Below are positions 36,653-51,500 of a DNA stretch of 64,000 bases, one piece after another. Numbering within the stretch: position 1 is the stretch's first letter; every line of letters starts with the position of its first letter. The stretch is from Oasisia sp. SBJ-2009. Lineage: Eukaryota; Annelida; Polychaeta; Sabellida; Siboglinidae. Both the position numbers and the translations under genes were made by a program. Location of the stretch: positions 7,508,611 through 7,572,610 of the forward strand of contig OZ024856.1 of NCBI GenBank assembly GCA_964017155.1, written 5' to 3'. The notes beneath the pieces are model-generated. The model saw only the letters and a list, made by a program, of their open reading frames with translations. It ran no database searches and was not told the DNA's origin.

Positions 36653-39600
36653 GTAGATTGTAGGTTTCAGATGTGAAAATAACTTTGCATTGGCGTAAGC
36701 GCGCTTTGAGGGTGATTAGCGTAATTTCCGAAATATAGGCACCATTTTGGAAGCTCGACAAGTTGTAGTCGATTTCTAGTTCGGGAACCGATGACGATCC
36801 ATAAAACTAACGAACTGTATTTGTACGTTGTATTTTTCAGAAGAGAAAATACCCTTATATTGGCGCAAGCGCACTTTGGGGTGTTTATCGAAATTTCGAA
36901 AATCACTATCTATTAGTATCGAAATTCAACCCCGTGCACTTTATTCCTCGTTGTCTGGACTATACAAATCCAAAAAAAGTATCTTAATATAGTCGTACTA
37001 CGATGTAGTTTTCCGATGAGATAATACCGTTAATTTGGCGCGAACGCATTTAAGGGAGTTTAACGTAATTTCCGAAAAAATAGGTACGAGTATCGAAGCA
37101 CGCCCACTTGTACTTGACTCTTCGTTCTGGGAATCATGCGAATCCACACATGTCACGAAGATTAGTGGTACATTGTAGGTTTCAGATGTGAAAATAACTT
37201 TGCTTTGGCGTAAGCGCACTTTGAGGGTGATTAGCGTAATTTCCGAAATATAGGCACCATTTTGGAAGCTCGACAAGTTGTAGTCGATTTCTAGTTCGGG
37301 AACCGATGACGATCCATAAAACTAACGAACTGTATTTGTACGTTGTATTTTTCAGAAGAGAAAATACCCTTATATTGGCGCAAGCGCACTTTGGGGTGTT
37401 TATCGCAATTTCGAAAATCACCATCTATTAGTATCGAAATTCAACCCCGTGTACTTTATTCCTCGTTGTCTGGACTATACAAATAAAAAAAAAGTATTTT
37501 ATTATAGTCGTACTACGATGTAGTTTTCCGATGAGATAATACCGTTAATTTGGCGCGAACGCATTTAAGGGAGTTTAACGTAATTTCCGAAAAAATAGGT
37601 ACGCTTATCGAAGCAGGACCACTTGTACTTGACTCTTCGCCCTGGGAACCATACGAATCCACAAATGTCACGAATAGTAGTGGTACATTGTAGGTTTCAG
37701 ATGTGAAAATAACTTTGCATTGGCGTAAGCGAACTTTGAGGGTGATTAGCGTAATTTCCGAAATATAGGCACCATTTTGGAAGCTCGACAAGTTGTAATT
37801 GATTTCTAGTCCAGGAACCGATGACGATCCATAAAACTAACGAACTATATTGGTACGTTGTATTTTTCAGAAGAGAAAATACCCTTATATTGGCGTAAGC
37901 GCATTTTGGGGTGTTTCTCGCAATTTCCAAAGCCACTATCTATTAGTATCGAAATTCAACCACTTGTACTTTATTCCTTGTTGTCTGGCCTATGCAAATC
38001 CAAAAAAAAGTATCTAATTATAGTGGTACTACGTTGTAGTTTTCCGATGAGACAATACCGTTATTTTGGCGCGAACGCATTTAAGCGAGTTTACAGTAAT
38101 TTCCGAAGAAATAGGTACGAGTATCGAAGCACGCCCACTTGTGCTTGACTCTTCGTTCTGGGAATCATGCGAATCCACACATGTCACGAAGATTAGTGGT
38201 ACATTGTAGGTTTCAGATGTGAAAATAACTTTGCATTGGCGTAAGCGCACTTTGAGGGTGATTAGCGTAATTTCCGAAATATAGGCACCATTTTGAAAGC
38301 TCGACAAGTTGTAGTCGATTTCTAGTTCGGGAACCGATGACGATCCATAAAATAAACGAACTGTATGTGTACGTTGTATTTTTCAGAAGAGAAAATACCC
38401 TTATATTGGCGCATGCTCACTTTGGGGTGTTTATCGAAATTTCGAAAATCACTATCTATTAGTATCGAAATTCAACCCCGTGCACTTTATTCCTCGTTGT
38501 CTGGACTATACAAATCCAAAAAAAGTATCTTAATATAGTCGTACTACGATGTAGTTTTCCGATGAGATAATACCGTTAATTTGGCGCGAACGCATTTAAG
38601 GGAGTTAAACGTAATTTCCGAAAAAATAGGTACGCGTATCGAAGCACGCCCACTTGTACTTGACTCTTCGTTCTGGGAATCATGCGAATCCATACATGTC
38701 ACGAAGAGTAGTGGTACATTGTAGGTTTCAGATGTGAAAATTACTTTGCATTGGCGTAAGCGCACTTTGAGGGTGATTAGCGTAATTTCCGAAATATAGG
38801 CACCATTTTGGAAGCTCGACAAGTTGTAGTTGATTTCTAGTCCGGGAACCGATGACGATCAATAAAACTAACGAACTGTATTTGTACGTTGCATTTTTCA
38901 GAAGAGAAAATACCCTTATATTGGCGTAAGCGCATTTTGGGGTGTTTCTCGCAATTTCCAAAGCCACTATCTATTAGTATCGAAATTCAACCACTTGTAC
39001 TTTATTCCTTGTTGTCTGGCCTATGCAAATCCAAAAAAAAGTATCTAATTATAGTGGTACTACGTTGTAGTTTTCCGATGAGACAATACCGTTATTTTGG
39101 CGCGAACGCATTTAAGCGAGTTTACAGTAATTTCGGAAAAAATAGGTACGAGTATCGAAGCACGCCCACTTGTACTTGACTCTTCGTTCTGGGAATCATG
39201 CGAATCCACACATGTCACGAAGATTAGTGGTACATTGTAGGTTTCAGATGTGAAAATAACTTTGCTTTGGCGTAAGCGCACTTTGAGGGTGATTAGCGTA
39301 ATTTCCGAAATATAGGCACCATTTTGGAAGCTCGACAAGTTGTAGTCGATTTCTAGTTCGGGAACCGATGACGATCCATAAAACTAACGAACTGTATTGG
39401 TAAGTTGTATTTTTCAGAAGAGAAAATACCCTTATATTGGCGCAAGCGCACTTTGGGGTGTTTATCGAAATTTCCAAAATCACTATCTATTAGTATCGAA
39501 ATTCAACCCCGTGCACTTTATTCCTCGTTGTCTGGACTATACAAATCCAAAAAAAGTATCTTAATATAGTCGTACTACGATGTAGTTTTCCGATGAGATA

Positions 39601-40261
39601 ATACCGTTAATTTGGCGCGAACGCATTTAAGGGAGTTTAACGTAATTTCCGAAAAAATAGGTACGAGTATCGAAGCAGGACCACTTGTACTTGACTCTTC
39701 GCCCTGGGAACCATGCGAATCCACAAATGTCACGAATAGTAGTGGTACATTGTAGGTTTCAGATGTGAAAATAACTTTGCATTGGCGTAAGCGCACTTTG
39801 AGGGTGATTAGCGTAATTTCCGAAATATAGGCACCATTTTGGAAGCTCGACAAGTTGTAATTGATTTCTAGTCCGGGAACCGATGACGATCCATAAAACT
39901 AACGAACTGTATTGGTAAGTTGTATTTTTCAGAAGAGAAAATACCCTTATATTGGCGTAAGCGCATTTTGGGGTGTTTCTCGCAATTTCCAAAGCCACTA
40001 TCTATTAGTATCCAAATTCAACCACTTGTACTTTATTCCTCGTTGTCTGGCCTGTGCAAATCCAAAAAAAAAGTATCTAATTATAGTGGTACTACGTTGT
40101 AGTTTTCCGATGAGACAATACCGTTGTTTTGGCGCGAACGCATTTAAGCGAGTTTACAGTAATTTCGGAAAAAATAGGTACGAGTATCGAAGCACGCCCA
40201 CTTGTACTTGACTCTTCGTTCTGGGAATCATGCGAATCCACACATTTCACGAAGAGTAGTG
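36653..40261. repeat. 3609-bp HOR, copy 2
   Basis: All seven position markers recur 3609 bp after copy 1. Private changes include CCGAAGAAAT (G at 38108) and GCATGCTCAC (T at 38417). Its unit 2 has the GAAGATTAG, GAGGGTGAT and AAAAAAAAAGTATTTTATTATAG state shared with all later copies, unlike copy 1. Confidence 0.92.
36984..37156 (+). repeat. Chimeric C monomer (type 1 start, type 2 end) that fixes HOR phase
   Basis: Starts as type 1 (GAGATAATACCGTTAATTTG, GGGAGTTTAACG) and, after the AAAAAATAGGTACGA region, continues as type 2 (AAGCACGCCCAC, TTCGTTCTGGGAATC), so it is followed by a type 1 A. This makes units 1 and 2 of the HOR both type 1, giving an odd number of units. Equivalent chimeras are at about 31828, 33375, 40593, 45233, 48842, 52451, 57091 and 62761. 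Limits are approximate. Confidence 0.82.
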
Positions 40262-43200
40262 GTAGATTGTAGGTTTCAGATGTGAAAATAACTTTGCATT
40301 GGCGTAAGCGCGCTTTGAGGGTGATTAGCGTAATTTCCGAAATATAGGCACCATTTTGGAAGCTCGACAAGTTGTAGTCGATTTCTAGTTCGGGAACCGA
40401 TGACGATCCATAAAACTAACGAACTGTATTTGTACGTTGTATTTTTCAGAAGAGAAAATACCCTTATATTGGCGCAAGCGCACTTTGGGGTGTTTATCGA
40501 AATTTCGAAAATCACTATCTATTAGTATCGAAATTCAACCCCGTGCACTTTATTCCTCGTTGTCTGGACTATACAAATCCAAAAAAAGTATCTTAATATA
40601 GTCGTACTACGATGTAGTTTTCCGATGAGATAATACCGTTAATTTGGCGCGAACGCATTTAAGGGAGTTTAACGTAATTTCCGAAAAAATAGGTACGAGT
40701 ATCGAAGCACGCCCACTTGTACTTGACTCTTCGTTCTGGGAATCATGCGAATCCACACATGTCACGAAGATTAGTGGTACATTGTAGGTTTCAGATGTGA
40801 AAATAACTTTGCTTTGGCGTAAGCGCACTTTGAGGGTGATTAGCGTAATTTCCGAAATATAGGCACCATTTTGGAAGCTCGACAAGTTGTAGTCGATTTC
40901 TAGTTCGGGAACCGATGACGATCCATAAAACTAACGAACTGTATTTGTACGTTGTATTTTTCAGAAGAGAAAATACCCTTATATTGGCGCAAGCGCACTT
41001 TGGGGTGTTTATCGCAATTTCGAAAATCACCATCTATTAGTATCGAAATTCAACCCCGTGTACTTTATTCCTCGTTGTCTGGACTATACAAATAAAAAAA
41101 AAGTATTTTATTATAGTCGTACTACGATGTAGTTTTCCGATGAGATAATACCGTTAATTTGGCGCGAACGCATTTAAGGGAGTTTAACGTAATTTCCGAA
41201 AAAATAGGTACGCTTATCGAAGCAGGACCACTTGTACTTGACTCTTCGCCCTGGGAACCATACGAATCCACAAATGTCACGAATAGTAGTGGTACATTGT
41301 AGGTTTCAGATGTGAAAATAACTTTGCATTGGCGTAAGCGAACTTTGAGGGTGATTAGCGTAATTTCCGAAATATAGGCACCATTTTGGAAGCTCGACAA
41401 GTTGTAATTGATTTCTAGTCCAGGAACCGATGACGATCCATAAAACTAACGAACTATATTGGTACGTTGTATTTTTCAGAAGAGAAAATACCCTTATATT
41501 GGCGTAAGCGCATTTTGGGGTGTTTCTCGCAATTTCCAAAGCCACTATCTATTAGTATCGAAATTCAACCACTTGTACTTTATTCCTTGTTGTCTGGCCT
41601 ATGCAAATCCAAAAAAAAGTATCTAATTATAGTGGTACTACGTTGTAGTTTTCCGATGAGACAATACCGTTATTTTGGCGCGAACGCATTTAAGCGAGTT
41701 TACAGTAATTTCCGAAAAAATAGGTACGAGTATCGAAGCACGCCCACTTGTGCTTGACTCTTCGTTCTGGGAATCATGCGAATCCACACATGTCACGAAG
41801 ATTAGTGGTACATTGTAGGTTTCAGATGTGAAAATAACTTTGCATTGGCGTAAGCGCACTTTGAGGGTGATTAGCGTAATTTCCGAAATATAGGCACCAT
41901 TTTGAAAGCTCGACAAGTTGTAGTCGATTTCTAGTTCGGGAACCGATGACGATCCATAAAATAAACGAACTGTATGTGTACGTTGTATTTTTCAGAAGAG
42001 AAAATACCCTTATATTGGCGCATGCGCACTTTGGGGTGTTTATCGAAATTTCGAAAATCACTATCTATTAGTATCGAAATTCAACCCCGTGCACTTTATT
42101 CCTCGTTGTCTGGACTATACAAATCCAAAAAAAGTATCTTAATATAGTCGTACTACGATGTAGTTTTCCGATGAGATAATACCGTTAATTTGGCGCGAAC
42201 GCATTTAAGGGAGTTAAACGTAATTTCCGAAAAAATAGGTACGCGTATCGAAGCACGCCCACTTGTACTTGACTCTTCGTTCTGGGAATCATGCGAATCC
42301 ATACATGTCACGAAGAGTAGTGGTACATTGTAGGTTTCAGATGTGAAAATTACTTTGCATTGGCGTAAGCGCACTTTGAGGGTGATTAGCGTAATTTCCG
42401 AAATATAGGCACCATTTTGAAAGCTCGACAAGTTGTAGTTGATTTCTAGTCCGGGAACCGATGACGATCAATAAAACTAACGAACTGTATTTGTACGTTG
42501 CATTTTTCAGAAGAGAAAATACCCTTATATTGGCGTAAGCGCATTTTGGGGTGTTTCTCGCAATTTCCAAAGCCACTATCTATTAGTATCGAAATTCAAC
42601 CACTTGTACTTTATTCCTTGTTGTCTGGCCTATGCAAATCCAAAAAAAAGTATCTAATTATAGTGGTACTACGTTGTAGTTTTCCGATGAGACAATACCG
42701 TTATTTTGGCGCGAACGCATTTAAGCGAGTTTACAGTAATTTCGGAAAAAATAGGTACGAGTATCGAAGCACGCCCACTTGTACTTGACTCTTCGTTCTG
42801 GGAATCATGCGAATCCACACATGTCACGAAGATTAGTGGTACATTGTAGGTTTCAGATGTGAAAATAAATTTGCATTGGCGTAAGCGCACTTTGAGGGTG
42901 ATTAGCGTAATTTCCGAAATATAGGCACCATTTTGGAAGCTCGACAAGTTGTAGTCGATTTCTAGTTCGGGAACCGATGACGATCCATAAAATAAACGAA
43001 CTGTATGTGTACGTTGTATTTTTCAGAAGAGAAAATACCCTTATATTGGCGCATGCGCACTTTGGGGTGTTTATCGAAATTTCGAAAATCACTATCTATT
43101 AGTATCGAAATTCAACCCCGTGCACTTTATTCCTCGTTGTCTGGACTATACAAATCCAAAAAAAGTATCTTAATATAGTCGTACTACGATGTAGTTTTCC

Positions 43201-44901
43201 GATGAGATAATACCGTTAATTTGGCGCGAACGCATTTAAGGGAGTTAAACGTAATTTCCGAAAAAATAGGTACGCGTATCGAAGCACGCCCACTTGTACT
43301 TGACTCTTCGTTCTGGGAATCATGCGAATCCATACATGTCACGAAGAGTAGTGGTACATTGTAGGTTTCAGATGTGAAAATTACTTTGCATTGGCGTAAG
43401 CGCACTTTGAGGGTGATTAGCGTAATTTCCGAAATATAGGCACCATTTTGGAAGCTCGACAAGTTGTAGTTGATTTCTAGTCCGGGAACCGATGACGATC
43501 AATAAAACTAACGAACTGTATTTGTACGTTGCATTTTTCAGAAGAGAAAATACCCTTATATTGGCGTAAGCGCATTTTGGGGTGTTTCTCGCAATTTCCA
43601 AAGCCACTATCTATTAGTATCGAAATTCAACCACTTGTACTTTATTCCTTGTTGTCTGGCCTATGCAAATCCAAAAAAAAGTATCTAATTATAGTGGTAC
43701 TACGTTGTAGTTTTCCGATGAGACAATACCGTTATTTTGGCGCGAACGCATTTAAGCGAGTTTACAGTAATTTCGGAAAAAATAGGTACGAGTATCGAAG
43801 CACGCCCACTTGTACTTGACTCTTCGTTCTGGGAATCATGCGAATCCACACATGTCACGAAGATTAGTGGTACATTGTAGGTTTCAGATGTGAAAATAAC
43901 TTTGCTTTGGCGTAAGCGCACTTTGAGGGTGATTAGCGTAATTTCCGAAATATAGGCACCATTTTGGAAGCTCGACAAGTTGTAGTCGATTTCTAGTTCG
44001 GGAACCGATGACGATCCATAAAACTAACGAACTGTATTTGTACGTTGTATTTTTCAGAAGAGAAAATACCCTTATATTGGCGCAAGCGCACTTTGGGGTG
44101 TTTATCGAAATTTCCAAAATCACTATCTATTAGTATCGAAATTCAACCCCGTGCACTTTATTCCTCGTTGTCTGGACTATACAAATCCAAAAAAAGTATC
44201 TTAATATAGTCGTACTACGATGTAGTTTTCCGATGAGATAATACCGTTAATTTGGCGCGAACGCATTTAAGGGAGTTTAACGTAATTTCCGAAAAAATAG
44301 GTACGAGTATCGAAGCAGGACCACTTGTACTTGACTCTTCGCCCTGGGAACCATGCGAATCCACAAATGTCACGAATAGTAGTGGTACATTGTAGGTTTC
44401 AGATGTGAAAATAACTTTGCATTGGCGTAAGCGCACTTTGAGGGTGATTAGCGTAATTTCCGAAATATAGGCACCATTTTGGAAGCTCGACAAGTTGTAA
44501 TTGATTTCTAGTCCGGGAACCGATGACGATCCATAAAACTAACGAACTGTATTGGTAAGTTGTATTTTTCAGAAGAGAAAATACCCTTATATTGGCGTAA
44601 GCGCATTTTGGGGTGTTTCTCGCAATTTCCAAAGCCACTATCTATTAGTATCCAAATTCAACCACTTGTACTTTATTCCTCGTTGTCTGGCCTGTGCAAA
44701 TCCAAAAAAAAAGTATCTAATTATAGTGGTACTACGTTGTAGTTTTCCGATGAGACAATACCGTTGTTTTGGCGCGAACGCATTTAAGCGAGTTTACAGT
44801 AATTTCGGAAAAAATAGGTACGAGTATCGAAGCACGCCCACTTGTACTTGACTCTTCGTTCTGGGAATCATGCGAATCCACACATTTCACGAAGAGTAGT
44901 G
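40262..44901. repeat. 3609-bp HOR, copy 3, lengthened to 4640 bp by an extra dimer
   Basis: Nine units instead of seven. Positions 4 and 5 occur twice, at about 41808-42838 and 42839-43869. The second occurrence carries AAAATAAATTTGC at 42863-42875, otherwise seen only in copy 1 at 34614-34626, while the first occurrence shares the TTTTGAAAGCTCG form with most other copies. The extra dimer therefore resembles copy 1, not its immediate neighbour. Confidence 0.9.
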
Positions 44902-47900
44902 GTAGATTGTAGGTTTCAGATGTGAAAATAACTTTGCATTGGCGTAAGCGCGCTTTGAGGGTGATTAGCGTAATTTCCGAAATATAGGCACCATTTTGGA
45001 AGCTCGACAAGTTGTAGTCGATTTCTAGTTCGGGAACCGATGACGATCCATAAAACTAACGAACTGTATTTGTACGTTGTATTTTTCAGAAGAGAAAATA
45101 CCCTTATATTGGCGCAAGCGCACTTTGGGGTGTTTATCGAAATTTCGAAAATCACTATCTATTAGTATCGAAATTCAACCCCGTGCACTTTATTCCTCGT
45201 TGTCTGGACTATACAAATCCAAAAAAAGTATCTTAATATAGTCGTACTACGATGTAGTTTTCCGATGAGATAATACCGTTAATTTGGCGCGAACGCATTT
45301 AAGGGAGTTTAACGTAATTTCCGAAAAAATAGGTACGAGTATCGAAGCACGCCCACTTGTACTTGACTCTTCGTTCTGGGAATCATGCGAATCCACACAT
45401 GTCACGAAGATTAGTGGTACATTGTAGGTTTCAGATGTGAAAATAACTTTGCTTTGGCGTAAGCGCACTTTGAGGGTGATTAGCGTAATTTCCGAAATAT
45501 AGGCACCATTTTGGAAGCTCGACAAGTTGTAGTCGATTTCTAGTTCGGGAACCGATGACGATCCATAAAACTAACGAACTGTATTTGTACGTTGTATTTT
45601 TCAGAAGAGAAAATACCCTTATATTGGCGCAAGCGCACTTTGGGGTGTTTATCGCAATTTCGAAAATCACCATCTATTAGTATCGAAATTCAACCCCGTG
45701 TACTTTATTCCTCGTTGTCTGGACTATACAAATAAAAAAAAAGTATTTTATTATAGTCGTACTACGATGTAGTTTTCCGATGAGATAATACCGTTAATTT
45801 GGCGCGAACGCATTTAAGGGAGTTTAACGTAATTTCCGAAAAAATAGGTACGCTTATCGAAGCAGGACCACTTGTACTTGACTCTTCGCCCTGGGAACCA
45901 TACGAATCCACAAATGTCACGAATAGTAGTGGTACATTGTAGGTTTCAGATGTGAAAATAACTTTGCATTGGCGTAAGCGAACTTTGAGGGTGATTAGCG
46001 TAATTTCCGAAATATAGGCACCATTTTGGAAGCTCGACAAGTTGTAATTGATTTCTAGTCCAGGAACCGATGACGATCCATAAAACTAACGAACTATATT
46101 GGTACGTTGTATTTTTCAGAAGAGAAAATACCCTTATATTGGCGTAAGCGCATTTTGGGGTGTTTCTCGCAATTTCCAAAGCCACTATCTATTAGTATCG
46201 AAATTCAACCACTTGTACTTTATTCCTTGTTGTCTGGCCTATGCAAATCCAAAAAAAAGTATCTAATTATAGTGGTACTACGTTGTAGTTTTCCGATGAG
46301 ACAATACCGTTATTTTGGCGCGAACGCATTTAAGCGAGTTTACAGTAATTTCCGAAAAAATAGGTACGAGTATCGAAGCACGCCCACTTGTGCTTGACTC
46401 TTCGTTCTGGGAATCATGCGAATCCACACATGTCACGAAGATTAGTGGTACATTGTAGGTTTCAGATGTGAAAATAACTTTGCATTGGCGTAAGCGCACT
46501 TTGAGGGTGATTAGCGTAATTTCCGAAATATAGGCACCATTTTGAAAGCTCGACAAGTTGTAGTCGATTTCTAGTTCGGGAACCGATGACGATCCATAAA
46601 ATAAACGAACTGTATGTGTACGTTGTATTTTTCAGAAGAGAAAATACCCTTATATTGGCGCATGCGCACTTTGGGGTGTTTATCGAAATTTCGAAAATCA
46701 CTATCTATTAGTATCGAAATTCAACCCCGTGCACTTTATTCCTCGTTGTCTGGACTATACAAATCCAAAAAAAGTATCTTAATATAGTCGTACTACGATG
46801 TAGTTTTCCGATGAGATAATACCGTTAATTTGGCGCGAACGCATTTAAGGGAGTTAAACGTAATTTCCGAAAAAATAGGTACGCGTATCGAAGCACGCCC
46901 ACTTGTACTTGACTCTTCGTTCTGGGAATCATGCGAATCCATACATGTCACGAAGAGTAGTGGTACATTGTAGGTTTCAGATGTGAAAATTACTTTGCAT
47001 TGGCGTAAGCGCACTTTGAGGGTGATTAGCGTAATTTCCGAAATATAGGCACCATTTTGGAAGCTCGACAAGTTGTAGTTGATTTCTAGTCCGGGAACCG
47101 ATGACGATCAATAAAACTAACGAACTGTATTTGTACGTTGCATTTTTCAGAAGAGAAAATACCCTTATATTGGCGTAAGCGCATTTTGGGGTGTTTCTCG
47201 CAATTTCCAAAGCCACTATCTATTAGTATCGAAATTCAACCACTTGTACTTTATTCCTTGTTGTCTGGCCTATGCAAATCCAAAAAAAAGTATCTAATTA
47301 TAGTGGTACTACGTTGTAGTTTTCCGATGAGACAATACCGTTATTTTGGCGCGAACGCATTTAAGCGAGTTTACAGTAATTTCGGAAAAAATAGGTACGA
47401 GTATCGAAGCACGCCCACTTGTACTTGACTCTTCGTTCTGGGAATCATGCGAATCCACACATGTCACGAAGATTAGTGGTACATTGTAGGTTTCAGATGT
47501 GAAAATAACTTTGCTTTGGCGTAAGCGCACTTTGAGGGTGATTAGCGTAATTTCCGAAATATAGGCACCATTTTGGAAGCTCGACAAGTTGTAGTCGATT
47601 TCTAGTTCGGGAACCGATGACGATCCATAAAACTAACGAACTGTATTGGTAAGTTGTATTTTTCAGAAGAGAAAATACCCTTATATTGGCGCAAGCGCAC
47701 TTTGGGGTGTTTATCGAAATTTCCAAAATCACTATCTATTAGTATCGAAATTCAACCCCGTGCACTTTATTCCTCGTTGTCTGGACTATACAAATCCAAA
47801 AAAAGTATCTTAATATAGTCGTACTACGATGTAGTTTTCCGATGAGATAATACCGTTAATTTGGCGCGAACGCATTTAAGGGAGTTTAACGTAATTTCCG

Positions 47901-48510
47901 AAAAAATAGGTACGAGTATCGAAGCAGGACCACTTGTACTTGACTCTTCGCCCTGGGAACCATGCGAATCCACAAATGTCACGAATAGTAGTGGTACATT
48001 GTAGGTTTCAGATGTGAAAATAACTTTGCATTGGCGTAAGCGCACTTTGAGGGTGATTAGCGTAATTTCCGAAATATAGGCACCATTTTGGAAGCTCGAC
48101 AAGTTGTAATTGATTTCTAGTCCGGGAACCGATGACGATCCATAAAACTAACGAACTGTATTGGTAAGTTGTATTTTTCAGAAGAGAAAATACCCTTATA
48201 TTGGCGTAAGCGCATTTTGGGGTGTTTCTCGCAATTTCCAAAGCCACTATCTATTAGTATCCAAATTCAACCACTTGTACTTTATTCCTCGTTGTCTGGC
48301 CTGTGCAAATCCAAAAAAAAAGTATCTAATTATAGTGGTACTACGTTGTAGTTTTCCGATGAGACAATACCGTTGTTTTGGCGCGAACGCATTTAAGCGA
48401 GTTTACAGTAATTTCGGAAAAAATAGGTACGAGTATCGAAGCACGCCCACTTGTACTTGACTCTTCGTTCTGGGAATCATGCGAATCCACACATTTCACG
48501 AAGAGTAGTG
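44902..48510. repeat. 3609-bp HOR, copy 4
   Basis: A standard seven-unit copy with all position markers. Unit 6 has TGTATTGGTAAG (about 47643) as in copies 2 and 5, while copies 1, 3 and 6 have TGTATTTGTACG at this position. Copies thus share alleles in changing combinations. Confidence 0.92.
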
Positions 48511-51500
48511 GTAGATTGTAGGTTTCAGATGTGAAAATAACTTTGCATTGGCGTAAGCGCGCTTTGAGGGTGATTAGCGTAATTTCCGAAATATAGGCAC
48601 CATTTTGGAAGCTCGACAAGTTGTAGTCGATTTCTAGTTCGGGAACCGATGACGATCCATAAAACTAACGAACTGTATTTGTACGTTGTATTTTTCAGAA
48701 GAGAAAATACCCTTATATTGGCGCAAGCGCACTTTGGGGTGTTTATCGAAATTTCGAAAATCACTATCTATTAGTATCGAAATTCAACCCCGTGCACTTT
48801 ATTCCTCGTTGTCTGGACTATACAAATCCAAAAAAAGTATCTTAATATAGTCGTACTACGATGTAGTTTTCCGATGAGATAATACCGTTAATTTGGCGCG
48901 AACGCATTTAAGGGAGTTTAACGTAATTTCCGAAAAAATAGGTACGAGTATCGAAGCACGCCCACTTGTACTTGACTCTTCGTTCTGGGAATCATGCGAA
49001 TCCACACATGTCACGAAGATTAGTGGTACATTGTAGGTTTCAGATGTGAAAATAACTTTGCTTTGGCGTAAGCGCACTTTGAGGGTGATTAGCGTAATTT
49101 CCGAAATATAGGCACCATTTTGGAAGCTCGACAAGTTGTAGTCGATTTCTAGTTCGGGAACCGATGACGATCCATAAAACTAACGAACTGTATTTGTACG
49201 TTGTATTTTTCAGAAGAGAAAATACCCTTATATTGGCGCAAGCGCACTTTGGGGTGTTTATCGCAATTTCGAAAATCACCATCTATTAGTATCGAAATTC
49301 AACCCCGTGTACTTTATTCCTCGTTGTCTGGACTATACAAATAAAAAAAAAGTATTTTATTATAGTCGTACTACGATGTAGTTTTCCGATGAGATAATAC
49401 CGTTAATTTGGCGCGAACGCATTTAAGGGAGTTTAACGTAATTTCCGAAAAAATAGGTACGCTTATCGAAGCAGGACCACTTGTACTTGACTCTTCGCCC
49501 TGGGAACCATACGAATCCACAAATGTCACGAATAGTAGTGGTACATTGTAGGTTTCAGATGTGAAAATAACTTTGCATTGGCGTAAGCGAACTTTGAGGG
49601 TGATTAGCGTAATTTCCGAAATATAGGCACCATTTTGGAAGCTCGACAAGTTGTAATTGATTTCTAGTCCAGGAACCGATGACGATCCATAAAACTAACG
49701 AACTATATTGGTACGTTGTATTTTTCAGAAGAGAAAATACCCTTATATTGGCGTAAGCGCATTTTGGGGTGTTTCTCGCAATTTCCAAAGCCACTATCTA
49801 TTAGTATCGAAATTCAACCACTTGTACTTTATTCCTTGTTGTCTGGCCTATGCAAATCCAAAAAAAAGTATCTAATTATAGTGGTACTACGTTGTAGTTT
49901 TCCGATGAGACAATACCGTTATTTTGGCGCGAACGCATTTAAGCGAGTTTACAGTAATTTCCGAAAAAATAGGTACGAGTATCGAAGCACGCCCACTTGT
50001 GCTTGACTCTTCGTTCTGGGAATCATGCGAATCCACACATGTCACGAAGATTAGTGGTACATTGTAGGTTTCAGATGTGAAAATAACTTTGCATTGGCGT
50101 AAGCGCACTTTGAGGGTGATTAGCGTAATTTCCGAAATATAGGCACCATTTTGAAAGCTCGACAAGTTGTAGTCGATTTCTAGTTCGGGAACCGATGACG
50201 ATCCATAAAATAAACGAACTGTATGTGTACGTTGTATTTTTCAGAAGAGAAAATACCCTTATATTGGCGCATGCGCACTTTGGGGTGTTTATCGAAATTT
50301 CGAAAATCACTATCTATTAGTATCGAAATTCAACCCCGTGCACTTTATTCCTCGTTGTCTGGACTATACAAATCCAAAAAAAGTATCTTAATATAGTCGT
50401 ACTACGATGTAGTTTTCCGATGAGATAATACCGTTAATTTGGCGCGAACGCATTTAAGGGAGTTAAACGTAATTTCCGAAAAAATAGGTACGCGTATCGA
50501 AGCACGCCCACTTGTACTTGACTCTTCGTTCTGGGAATCATGCGAATCCATACATGTCACGAAGAGTAGTGGTACATTGTAGGTTTCAGATGTGAAAATT
50601 ACTTTGCATTGGCGTAAGCGCACTTTGAGGGTGATTAGCGTAATTTCCGAAATATAGGCACCATTTTGAAAGCTCGACAAGTTGTAGTTGATTTCTAGTC
50701 CGGGAACCGATGACGATCAATAAAACTAACGAACTGTATTTGTACGTTGCATTTTTCAGAAGAGAAAATACCCTTATATTGGCGTAAGCGCATTTTGGGG
50801 TGTTTCTCGCAATTTCCAAAGCCACTATCTATTAGTATCGAAATTCAACCACTTGTACTTTATTCCTTGTTGTCTGGCCTATGCAAATCCAAAAAAAAGT
50901 ATCTAATTATAGTGGTACTACGTTGTAGTTTTCCGATGAGACAATACCGTTATTTTGGCGCGAACGCATTTAAGCGAGTTTACAGTAATTTCGGAAAAAA
51001 TAGGTACGAGTATCGAAGCACGCCCACTTGTACTTGACTCTTCGTTCTGGGAATCATGCGAATCCACACATGTCACGAAGATTAGTGGTACATTGTAGGT
51101 TTCAGATGTGAAAATAACTTTGCTTTGGCGTAAGCGCACTTTGAGGGTGATTAGCGTAATTTCCGAAATATAGGCACCATTTTGGAAGCTCGACAAGTTG
51201 TAGTCGATTTCTAGTTCGGGAACCGATGACGATCCATAAAACTAACGAACTGTATTGGTAAGTTGTATTTTTCAGAAGAGAAAATACCCTTATATTGGCG
51301 CAAGCGCACTTTGGGGTGTTTATCGAAATTTCCAAAATCACTATCTATTAGTATCGAAATTCAACCCCGTGCACTTTATTCCTCGTTGTCTGGACTATAC
51401 AAATCCAAAAAAAGTATCTTAATATAGTCGTACTACGATGTAGTTTTCCGATGAGATAATACCGTTAATTTGGCGCGAACGCATTTAAGGGAGTTTAACG

